From: Bacteroidia bacterium
GTDB lineage: Bacteria; Bacteroidota; Bacteroidia; JAESSM01; NORP286
DNA: 17,071 nt
Assembly (NCBI GenBank): GCA_016764115.1
Contig: JAESSM010000154.1
Span: 4,975-22,045 of the forward strand
Direction: 5' to 3'
Under the pieces are notes generated by a model. It did no database searches. It was not told the origin of the DNA and was given only the letters and a program-made list of their open reading frames with translations. A program made the position numbers and the translations under genes. Below, one piece after another: positions 7,798 to 15,077 of the stretch; positions within the stretch are counted from its first letter, which is position 1, and the number at the start of each line of letters is the position of its first letter.

Positions 7798-10122
7798 GTG
7801 AAACTTTTGCTTAATTATATAGTACTGTTGCTGATTCCCCTCATTAGTTTTGGGCAATCATCTGATATCGACCAACGAGACCCTAAGAACAAATTCACTA
7901 TAAGTGGACATGTTACAGATGAAGAAGACGGTGAAGCGTTGATTGGCGTTTCCGTTTTTGATATTAAATCAGGGAAAGGAACCGTCACCAACTTTTATGG
8001 GTTTTATTCTCTAACACTTGGTTCAGATTCGGTTAAACTCTTGTACAATTATATTGGATATGCTACAATAAAGAAAGAGTTTAAGCTTGAAAGTGATCAG
8101 AAAATTAGTATCGATTTAAATTCTAAATCCACGCAATTAGAAGTAGTTGAAATAGTTGCAGTGTCAGAAGTGGAGGATATAAACTCCACCCAAATGAGTG
8201 CTATTAAAATTACTCCAAAGGAGATTGCTAATATTCCTGCAATTGGTGGAGAGGTTGATCTTATAAAAGTAGTGCAGTTAATGCCGGGGATTCAAAAAGG
8301 CAGTGAGGGTGGAACTGGAATGTATGTGAGGGGAGGAGGATCTGATCAAAATCTTATAATTCTTGATGAGGCAACGGTCTATAACGTGGGCCATTTATTT
8401 GGTTTCTTTTCCGTTTTTAATAATGATGCTATAAAAGATGTAACCGTGATCAAAGGTGGATTCCCAGCCTATTATGGAGGGCGGCTATCTTCTGTATTGG
8501 ACATTAGATTAAAAGAGGGAAATACTCGAAAATTCCATGCTGATGGAGGGGTAGGTTTGCTTTCTTCAAGGTTGACGCTTCAAGGGCCTATTAAAAAAGA
8601 TAAAATGTCATTTATTCTTTCCGGAAGAAGAACCTATATTGATCAGGTTTTTAAGCTGGTTGGACTTCAGATCCCATATTACTTTTATGACTTAAATAGT
8701 AAGGTTAACTATAAAATATCTGATAAAGACAGACTGTATTTTAGTAGTTATTTCGGTAATGATGTGCTGTATTTTAATGATTCTGATGAAAAATCAAATG
8801 ACTTGCTAAATGCTGGTTTTACGTTAGGGAATTTTACTTCAACTCTAAGATGGAACAGGATTTACAATTCTAAACTCTTCTCTAATATCTCACTGATCCA
8901 TACACGTTTTAAATATGATATAGAAGGAAAGTTTCAGGAAAACTCCTTATTCATTTCATCAAACATTCAGGATTATGCTCTTAAAGCAGATTTTGATTAT
9001 TTCCACGATCCTGAAAACCACATCAAATATGGGATGGTTTATACCAATCATAATTTTCGACCAAATTTAGTTAGTACCAGGGGGGAAATCTCGAATGTCT
9101 TAAAGTCTAGAAGTAAGATATTCATTCCTACTCATGAAGTTGGGATGTACGCATCCAATGATATGGAGATCAATAAACTTTGGAAGTTGAATTATGGTTT
9201 AAGGACCACCGGTGTATATGTTCAGGGAACTTTTTATGGCGGTTGGGAGCCCAGATTATCAACTAAATATTCTCTATCAGAAAAAAGTTCTATAAAGGCA
9301 AGCTACTCTAGAATGCGGCAGTACATGCATTTGGTTTCAAGTTCGTCAGTTGCCTTGCCAACGGATTTATGGTATCCGGTAACAGAAAATGTAAAACCTC
9401 AGATTTCAGATCAAATTGCTGCAGGATATTTCTATAGATTTGATAAACTGAATGCAATTGGCTCTGTTGAAGCCTATTATAAATGGATGAAAAATATCAT
9501 TGAGTACAGAGAAGGGGCAAGCTTGATATTGAATGATAATTTTGATGACGAACTATTAAGTGGGAACGGAGATGCATATGGTATGGAGTTTTTGCTGAAG
9601 AAGAATTCAGGAAAGCTTACGGGATGGACAGGTTATACAGTTTCATGGGCTACTCGTGATTTCGATGAGTTAAATAAGGATGAACAGAATATAGGGATGC
9701 GATACTTTGCAAAGTATGATAGACGCCATGATTACTCTATCGTTTTAATGTATGAACTTGGTAAACGTTGGGACTTTTCTACAGTTTGGGTTTATTCCAC
9801 AGGCTCAAGATTCACAGCACGTGTAGGTGACTTTTTTATGCCCAATGCTTCTTTGACAAATGTTGATGTGTTGCCAATTTATACAGATAAGAACGCTGTG
9901 GTACTATCATCATCACACAGGTTGGACTTAAATTTTATTAGAAGTTCAAAACCAGATGCTAAATGGCATAGAGAATGGCATATTGGTTGTTATAATTTTT
10001 ATGCCCGAGCAACACCTTATCGTATTGAAATTGTTCCATCAGATAAAAGTGAAGGGTTTAAATATCAACAGCGTGGGCTGTTTGGGTTTATTTTTAATTT
10101 GGCATATAATTTTAGTTTTTGA
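7798..10122 (+). CDS. TonB-dependent outer-membrane receptor with carboxypeptidase-regulatory-like N-terminal domain
   Basis: 774 residues starting at GTG. A TAA stop lies immediately before it in frame, so no longer start is possible. The signal peptide MKLLLNYIVLLLIPLISFGQ supports this start. Residues 33-108 (ISGHVTDEEDGEALIGVSV) form a CarboxypepD_reg-like domain. Residues about 130-242 are the plug (DLIKVVQLMPGIQ, MYVRGGGSDQNLIILDEA, VIKGGFPAYYGGRLSSVLDI). The rest is β-barrel sequence ending in ...NLAYNFSF with a terminal Phe, typical for BAM-inserted barrels. It imports an unknown ligand using TonB energy. It is shorter than a SusC protein and no SusD follows. Instead the DUF4249-type gene overlaps its stop codon, a pairing seen repeatedly in Bacteroidota. 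The substrate cannot be told from sequence. Confidence 0.93.
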   Translation: MKLLLNYIVLLLIPLISFGQSSDIDQRDPKNKFTISGHVTDEEDGEALIGVSVFDIKSGKGTVTNFYGFYSLTLGSDSVKLLYNYIGYATIKKEFKLESDQKISIDLNSKSTQLEVVEIVAVSEVEDINSTQMSAIKITPKEIANIPAIGGEVDLIKVVQLMPGIQKGSEGGTGMYVRGGGSDQNLIILDEATVYNVGHLFGFFSVFNNDAIKDVTVIKGGFPAYYGGRLSSVLDIRLKEGNTRKFHADGGVGLLSSRLTLQGPIKKDKMSFILSGRRTYIDQVFKLVGLQIPYYFYDLNSKVNYKISDKDRLYFSSYFGNDVLYFNDSDEKSNDLLNAGFTLGNFTSTLRWNRIYNSKLFSNISLIHTRFKYDIEGKFQENSLFISSNIQDYALKADFDYFHDPENHIKYGMVYTNHNFRPNLVSTRGEISNVLKSRSKIFIPTHEVGMYASNDMEINKLWKLNYGLRTTGVYVQGTFYGGWEPRLSTKYSLSEKSSIKASYSRMRQYMHLVSSSSVALPTDLWYPVTENVKPQISDQIAAGYFYRFDKLNAIGSVEAYYKWMKNIIEYREGASLILNDNFDDELLSGNGDAYGMEFLLKKNSGKLTGWTGYTVSWATRDFDELNKDEQNIGMRYFAKYDRRHDYSIVLMYELGKRWDFSTVWVYSTGSRFTARVGDFFMPNASLTNVDVLPIYTDKNAVVLSSSHRLDLNFIRSSKPDAKWHREWHIGCYNFYARATPYRIEIVPSDKSEGFKYQQRGLFGFIFNLAYNFSF

Positions 10123-11108
10123 TGAATAATTTCAAATTGGATATTCATGTCATCCTGAGGATACGAAGGATCTTGTCAGATATAACTTCGGTATTTACAA
10201 ACAAGATTCTTCACTACGTTCAGAATGACAAACCCCTTAGGTTTGCAGTGCTAATTTTAATAACCGTTTTATTCGATTCATGTATTCCAAAACCGTTGGA
10301 TATTGATATCGAGCCAGCAGATCCTAAATTGGTTGTTTCTTCCTATGTCGTGCCAAATAGAGTAATGGTAGTTTCTTTAACAAGAAGTTTTTCGGCATTA
10401 CAAGACCCGAATGAAAATGATACAACTGAAGCAATTTCTGAAGATTTTCTGGAGAAGGTTGCAGTAAGAACTGGGCTGGTTACTATTTCTTATAAGGGCA
10501 GAACCGATACATTGATTGGATTGGATTCTGTTCCAGGAATTTATTTCAGCATCAATACATTACAATATGATTATGAAGAATACAGTTTGTATGCATCTGA
10601 CACGATAGAAGATCTAACAATAACTGCCATATCCACCATGCTCCCACAGGTGAAGTTTGATACTGTTTATCCACAAATCAAAAATGAATCATTATTAATC
10701 AAATATCAGTTTACTGATCTTCCTGAAGATAATTGGTATGTGGTTGTATATTATAAAAAACTAAGCGACACTTCTAACGCTGACCTTGATGTGAATTCGG
10801 ATCCGTTTTCAAGAGGGGATAATGTGCAAATCGGGCTCGACTTACTCAGTGATGAAACATTTGATTCATCCATATATGTAGGTCAAAGACAAATTTATGA
10901 TGTAGATTCCAGTGATACATTGGGAGTTGTTATTGCCAATATCAGCGAGGGATACTATAAATTTTTGGATGCTCAAAAACGGACTGAAGGGATTTGGGCA
11001 CAAATTACCAGTGAGCCTATCAATTATCCAACAAATGTTGTAGGAGGATATGGTTATTTCAATACTCATCATCCGGATGTGGTTATCATTGATTTGAATG
11101 AACTTTAA
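10122..11108 (+). CDS. DUF4249-type outer-membrane lipoprotein with repeat-derived N-terminal extension
   Basis: 328 residues from the ATG that overlaps the receptor's TGA by one base (TGATG), suggesting translational coupling; a TTG one codon earlier is a less likely start. A hydrophobic segment RFAVLILITVLFDSC ends in Cys54, a plausible lipoprotein cleavage site, followed by IPKPLDIDIEPADPKLVVSS, typical of DUF4249 lipoproteins next to TonB receptors. The mature part is β-rich and family function is unknown; a partner role for the receptor is inferred. Unusually, the hydrophobic segment is preceded by about 40 residues instead of the usual 5-15. Residues about 10-36 are encoded by an 81-bp palindromic sequence at 10149-10229. 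A GTG at 10247, inside the hydrophobic segment, is an alternative start but would give a very short signal. Confidence 0.85.
   Translation: MNNFKLDIHVILRIRRILSDITSVFTNKILHYVQNDKPLRFAVLILITVLFDSCIPKPLDIDIEPADPKLVVSSYVVPNRVMVVSLTRSFSALQDPNENDTTEAISEDFLEKVAVRTGLVTISYKGRTDTLIGLDSVPGIYFSINTLQYDYEEYSLYASDTIEDLTITAISTMLPQVKFDTVYPQIKNESLLIKYQFTDLPEDNWYVVVYYKKLSDTSNADLDVNSDPFSRGDNVQIGLDLLSDETFDSSIYVGQRQIYDVDSSDTLGVVIANISEGYYKFLDAQKRTEGIWAQITSEPINYPTNVVGGYGYFNTHHPDVVIIDLNEL
10149..10229. repeat. 81-bp palindromic repeat element in frame within the DUF4249 gene
   Basis: The left arm 10149-10176 (starts GTCATCCTGAGGATACGAAG) and right arm 10201-10229 (ends CTACGTTCAGAATGAC) are imperfect reverse complements: outer GTCATYCTGA and inner ATCTTGT are shared, with one gap between them. 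The 24-base centre is 10177-10200. The total of 81 bp equals 27 codons with no stop in the gene's frame. Sequences of the type GTCATTCTGA...GAAGAATCTTGT are familiar to me as dispersed palindromic repeats in bacterial genomes including Bacteroidota; that is recollection and has not been searched. Confidence 0.72.
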
Positions 11109-11151
11109 TAAATTAATGGCTCCAAGGGTATTCCTTTTACTTTCTAGTGTT

Positions 11152-12354
11152 TTACAAAGACATTTTGTAGTAAGTCTGCGCTTTTCCGATAATTAAGTCT
11201 AATAATATTATTGTAGAGTTTATCTCTGTTGATGATGATATTGTGGGGTTAATGAAAAGCCCAGTGCTGTTAAAGTATTTAATTGAGCTGTTAAACCCTT
11301 TTTGAAAATATTGGATTCCGTTTTTGTAATCTTTTAACTCATATTGTATCATTGCCAGATTCAAATATACTTCCGCAACTCTTGGATGGTAAAATCCAAA
11401 AGCATTTTTGTATATAGTTAACGCTTTGTCATGATTTACTTTTGCCAATTTAGTTTCTGATTTAGCCAGATACACTCTGCCTATATTTACATAACATGCT
11501 CCAAGATCGGTATGATCTTCCGGGTAGGTTTTCCCCAACACTTCTAGTGCTTTATTGTAGTGTTCAAGTGCTTTGTCATGTTCTTTCAAGTTAAAATAGA
11601 CAACTCCAAGATTATTGTAGCTGAAAGCAAGGTATGGGTGCTCATTTCCTAGCATCTTTTTCCAAATTTTCATTGATATTTCATAGCACTGTAGGGCATC
11701 TTCATTCTGGTTAAGAGACCGATATACTTCCCCAAGATTGTTATTAATCGAAGCAACATTAGGATGTTCAGCGCCTAATTTTTTTTCAAAAATTTCTTTT
11801 GCTTGCAAGTTATATTCAACTGATTTTTTGTAATCTCCCAAGTAATAATAATTAATTGCAATATTTCCATAACTCGATCCAACACTTTTATGCTCCGGCC
11901 CAACAGAATTTAGTTTTATTTTCAACGATTGAAAATGACTTTTAATGGCTAGATTGTAATTTCCTTTTCCGGTGTACACAGAACCCATGCTATTGTGTAA
12001 ATTTCCAATAATATTATGATCCTTGCCAAGCCTAATTGTTCCAATTTTAAGGCCTTTATTAATAATGCCTATTGCTTCTTTTTGTTTGTTTAGTATGTTC
12101 AAATTGTATCCAATATTTGCGAAACTTTTAATATACTTTATCCAATACACTTCTTTATCAGTTTCATTTACGAGAGCTAAAAATTTATCCTGTGCTTTTT
12201 TGTAAGCTGTTTGGGATTCGACATAAAATCCTGAATTATATAATGAATCAGCAGTTTTATAGCATTGGACGGCAATTAAGGAATCACTGTTTTCACCCCA
12301 TACAAAAGCAATCGAGTTAATATAAACAAGCAATATAGCTAGTAAATATTTCAC
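11152..12354 (-). CDS. Secreted TPR-repeat protein, copy 2 (CHAT-less)
   Basis: 400 residues starting at GTG, with signal peptide MKYLLAILLVYINSIAFVWG. No ATG is available upstream. The six repeat units are marked by His at 113, 155, 197, 239, 281 and 323, exactly 42 residues apart, with HP in three of them and NNLG-type helices after. The tail GLFINPTISS then ILLDLIIGKAQTYYKMSL matches the tails of copies 1 and 3. The protein ends where a CHAT domain might have begun, and the 43 bp to the convergent DUF4249 gene cannot encode one. The GTG directly follows, on the minus strand, the TGA that would end the restored frame of copy 3 (TGAGTG), so copies 3 and 2 look like a coupled operon. Role inferred as an exported scaffold; partner unknown. 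Confidence 0.87.
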   Translation of the reverse strand: MKYLLAILLVYINSIAFVWGENSDSLIAVQCYKTADSLYNSGFYVESQTAYKKAQDKFLALVNETDKEVYWIKYIKSFANIGYNLNILNKQKEAIGIINKGLKIGTIRLGKDHNIIGNLHNSMGSVYTGKGNYNLAIKSHFQSLKIKLNSVGPEHKSVGSSYGNIAINYYYLGDYKKSVEYNLQAKEIFEKKLGAEHPNVASINNNLGEVYRSLNQNEDALQCYEISMKIWKKMLGNEHPYLAFSYNNLGVVYFNLKEHDKALEHYNKALEVLGKTYPEDHTDLGACYVNIGRVYLAKSETKLAKVNHDKALTIYKNAFGFYHPRVAEVYLNLAMIQYELKDYKNGIQYFQKGFNSSIKYFNSTGLFINPTISSSTEINSTIILLDLIIGKAQTYYKMSL

Positions 12355-12574
12355 TCAATTAGTGTTATATAACTCCAAAAACAAACTTGCTTTATCGTTT
12401 AATACTTCCAATAATCCCATTTTAGAATTGAAAGTTTTAGTATTTAGATCAGGATTATTATAAAATGAATGTTCATTGTAATTAACGGTATAAGCAACTA
12501 TTGACTTTTGATAATATTCTAATGCTTTCTCAAATTTAAGCTGCTTTCTAAAATTATCTCCAATGGTTTATAAG
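12355..12574 (-). pseudogene. Frameshifted C-terminal segment of TPR copy 3
   Basis: On the minus strand, shifting frame by one base just after HPTVGETY (near 12565-12575) gives an open frame of about 70 codons. It reads TIGDNFRKQLKFEKALEYYQ, then HSFYNNPDLNTK, then MGLLEVLNDKASLFLELYN, and stops with TGA at 12355-12357. It aligns with the tails of copies 1 (YTNPDLDKC, LLNALIGKSETLYQL) and 2. The lost base is one nucleotide relative to an intact frame: 1304 bp from start to this stop, one short of a multiple of three. No slippery heptamer is evident, so a mutation or assembly error is more likely than programmed frameshifting. Confidence 0.8.
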
Positions 12575-13658
12575 TTTCACCAACAGTTGGATGTTTTTTC
12601 CCAAATACTGCTATAACAATATTTAAACCTAAGTTTTGGTGGTACAATGCATTTTCCCAATCATGAAGCCTAGCATATATGGTTCCAATATTGGAGTAAT
12701 TCGATGCAATCACAGGGTGATTTTCATTTAAGGTTTGCAATCTTATTTCAAGAGATAGTCTATAACTTTTAAGTGCTTCATACCATTTTCCCTGAAGGTT
12801 CAACGTGCTCCCTAAATTATTGTAATCCGTAGCAACATAAGGATGGTTGGTGCCAACAGTTGCACGGTCTATTTCCAAAGCTTTTTTATAATAGTCTACT
12901 GCTTTATCTAAAGCACCCATATCGCTATATACCAATCCCAGATTATTGTAACTCACAGCTACCCTCGGGTGTTCTGGGCCATAATTTTCAATTTTAAATT
13001 TTACTGCCTGCTTGTGATATTCAAGAGATTTGGTGAACTCCCCCTTGTACCAACAAATAACACCTATATTATTGTAGATCTTGGCAATTGCAGGATGGGA
13101 TGCTCCTAATTTAGTCCTCATTATCTTTAATGCAGAAAAGTAATTTTTTAGGGCATTATCATAAGCACCTTTGGCTTCATGAACAATTCCTATGTTGTTC
13201 AGGCTTTTAGCAACATCAATACTCTTATCACCTAGAATATTTGTACGGATATTCAATGATTGTTTATAATTGGCTAAGGCTACATCATAATAACCCGATA
13301 GATAAAATACGATGGCAATTTTATGATAAGTGTGGGCAGTTCTTAAGTTATTATTTCCCAGTTTTTGAATGCTCAATTTTAAGTTCGACTTTAAAATTTC
13401 TAAAGCCCGGTCAACTTCATCTTGGAAAACTGTAAGATTAAATCCGATATGGTTGTTACAATCTATTACCCTTTTCCAATAACTTTTTTTAGTGAAAATT
13501 TTGCAGGCTTTTTCAAAATATTCGTTCGATTTATCAAATGAGTTTGCTTTTGATAAAGAGTCCGCAATTAAAAAATATTGGTGAGCCTGGGATGTATCTG
13601 CTGCTTCAGTAGTTAAATTAATAAACAGGAGAATAAAGAAAACCAGATGGAATTTCAT
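12519..13658 (-). CDS. Secreted TPR-repeat protein, copy 3, C-terminus lost by frameshift
   Basis: As sequenced it has 379 residues from the ATG at 13658; a GTG two codons earlier is possible but less likely. The signal peptide is MKFHLVFFILLFINLTTEA. Repeat-marking HP occurs at residues 188, 230, 272, 314 and 356, exactly 42 apart, with two weaker units upstream at the same spacing, so about seven units. After HPTVGETY the frame goes wrong and terminates after 16 unrelated residues (ending SSLNLRKH). The intact version would have about 434 residues and end with the same NPDL...LL tail as its paralogs. It is divergent from mtaB with 63 bp between start codons and is upstream of copy 2 in the same direction. 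The truncated protein keeps all full TPR units, so it could still be functional. Confidence 0.85.
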   Translation of the reverse strand: MKFHLVFFILLFINLTTEAADTSQAHQYFLIADSLSKANSFDKSNEYFEKACKIFTKKSYWKRVIDCNNHIGFNLTVFQDEVDRALEILKSNLKLSIQKLGNNNLRTAHTYHKIAIVFYLSGYYDVALANYKQSLNIRTNILGDKSIDVAKSLNNIGIVHEAKGAYDNALKNYFSALKIMRTKLGASHPAIAKIYNNIGVICWYKGEFTKSLEYHKQAVKFKIENYGPEHPRVAVSYNNLGLVYSDMGALDKAVDYYKKALEIDRATVGTNHPYVATDYNNLGSTLNLQGKWYEALKSYRLSLEIRLQTLNENHPVIASNYSNIGTIYARLHDWENALYHQNLGLNIVIAVFGKKHPTVGETYKPLEIILESSLNLRKH

Positions 13659-13687
13659 ACTCACAAGTTAGGTATTAATATAAGAAA

Positions 13688-13714
13688 TTTGAAATCAACT
13701 TTTTAGTATCTTTG
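13688..13714 (+). promoter_or_regulatory. Bacteroidota-type promoter of mtaB, very close to the start codon
   Basis: TATCTTTG (13707-13714) fits the -7 consensus TAnnTTTG perfectly. TTTG at 13688-13691 could be the -33 element, though the 15-base spacer is shorter than usual. Only 7 bases separate the -7 box from the ATG at 13722, so the transcript would be leaderless or nearly so. Confidence 0.6.
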
Positions 13715-13721
13715 CACCCTA

Positions 13722-15056
13722 ATGAAAATAGCGCGTACAGTAGCATTTTATACATTGGGTTGCAAACTCAATTATTCCGAAACTTCCACCATTGGGCGGG
13801 ATTTTGTGAATAAGGGTTATGCCAAAGTTAAACTTGATGACGGAGCGGATGTTTGCGTAATTAATACATGCTCAGTAACTGAAAATGCAAACAAAGAATG
13901 TGCTAGGCTTGTAAGAAAGGCACTGGCTTATAACCCTGAAACATTTATTGCAATCATTGGATGTTATGCCCAGCTTAAACCTGGAGAAATTGCTCAAATT
14001 CCGGGAGTTGATCTGGTATTGGGAGCCAATGAGAAGTTTAACATATTGGAATTTATTAATGGAACAAGTAAAAAAACCAGTGCTGAAATTCATTCCTGTT
14101 CAGTAGATGATATTAAGGATTACAATAGTTCCTATTCCTTTGGTGATCGAACCAGGTCATTTTTAAAAGTTCAGGATGGTTGTGATTATCCTTGTACTTA
14201 TTGTACCATACCAATGGCTAGAGGTGTTAGCAGAAGTGATACCATTATGAATGCTGTTTCAAAGGCCAATGAAATTTCAGAAAAGGGAGTCATGGAAATA
14301 GTACTCACTGGTGTCAATGTTGGAGATTTTGGTTCCGGGAATGATGATAAACAAGAAACTTTTCTTGATCTTATAAAAGAGTTAGATAATGTTGAGGGAA
14401 TAGAAAGATTTAGAATATCCTCAATTGAACCTAATCTGCTGAAGAATGAAATTATAGAATTTGTAGCATCATCTAAAAAATTTGTTCCTCATTTTCACAT
14501 TCCATTGCAGTCTGGATCTAACAAGATTTTAGGGTTGATGAAAAGAAGATATAAAAAAGAAATGTATAAGGAACGAGTTAGGAAGATTAAGAATTTAATG
14601 CCTCATTGTTGTATCGGAGTAGATGTAATTGTAGGATTCCCGGGAGAATCCCATGAAGATTTTTTAGAAACTTATAATTTCTTAAATGAACTACCTGTTT
14701 CGTATTTGCATGTGTTTACTTATTCAGAAAGGCCCAATACAGAAGCAATTAAATTGGATGGGGTAGTTGAAATGAAAACCAGAAAAGAGAGGAACAAAAT
14801 GCTCAGGAATTTATCTGAAAAGAAAAGAAGGGCATTTTATATGGAGCATTTACACCAAACACGAGAGGTATTATTTGAATCAACAATAGAAAATGGATAC
14901 ATGTTCGGATTTACCGATAATTATATAAAAGTCAAAACTCCATATAATATCGAATTAGCAAACAAACTTGTTATTACAGATATCCTTTCAATAGATAATG
15001 ACTGCATAGCATCAGGTAATATCATTATGGAAAACGAAGAAATTGTAAATTGTTAA
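13722..15056 (+). CDS. mtaB: tRNA t6A37 methylthiotransferase MtaB (radical SAM)
   Basis: 444 residues. The N-terminal UPF0004-type domain has TLGCKLNYSET with Cys14, plus Cys50 (VINTCSV) and Cys81 (IIGCYAQ), which ligate the auxiliary 4Fe-4S cluster. The radical SAM motif CDYPCTYC supplies Cys154, Cys158 and Cys161 for the SAM-binding cluster. FHIPLQSGS and VGFPGES are standard family blocks. The C-terminal TRAM-like region (about 375-440) binds tRNA. The TLGCKLN N-terminus and length of about 440 point to MtaB, which converts t6A to ms2t6A at position 37 of ANN-decoding tRNAs, rather than MiaB (i6A) or RimO (ribosomal protein S12). The ATG is the only sensible start because the family N-terminus follows within five residues. 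It is 21 bp upstream of lgt. Confidence 0.92.
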   Translation: MKIARTVAFYTLGCKLNYSETSTIGRDFVNKGYAKVKLDDGADVCVINTCSVTENANKECARLVRKALAYNPETFIAIIGCYAQLKPGEIAQIPGVDLVLGANEKFNILEFINGTSKKTSAEIHSCSVDDIKDYNSSYSFGDRTRSFLKVQDGCDYPCTYCTIPMARGVSRSDTIMNAVSKANEISEKGVMEIVLTGVNVGDFGSGNDDKQETFLDLIKELDNVEGIERFRISSIEPNLLKNEIIEFVASSKKFVPHFHIPLQSGSNKILGLMKRRYKKEMYKERVRKIKNLMPHCCIGVDVIVGFPGESHEDFLETYNFLNELPVSYLHVFTYSERPNTEAIKLDGVVEMKTRKERNKMLRNLSEKKRRAFYMEHLHQTREVLFESTIENGYMFGFTDNYIKVKTPYNIELANKLVITDILSIDNDCIASGNIIMENEEIVNC

Positions 15057-15077
15057 TTGAAAATTACTAATTGATTC

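Noticed and set aside
10119..10121. TTG start one codon upstream for the DUF4249 gene
   Set aside because: It lies inside the receptor's last codons and an ATG follows immediately at 10122 with the classic TGATG overlap.
11109..11151. Terminator between DUF4249 and TPR copy 2
   Set aside because: The 43-bp gap contains no convincing stem with a T-run on either strand.
12555..12600. Programmed -1 ribosomal frameshift in TPR copy 3
   Set aside because: No X XXY YYZ heptamer or evident stimulatory hairpin at the shift point; the run GGGAAAAAAC upstream is read in the correct frame on both sides.
6409..13658. CRISPR-like periodicity
   Set aside because: The 126-bp periodicity on the minus strand is the 42-codon TPR unit; there are no identical direct repeats with unique spacers.
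13659..13664. GTG start of TPR copy 3 at 13664
   Set aside because: The ATG two codons later gives a cleaner signal peptide (MKFHLVFF); the GTG adds only two residues.
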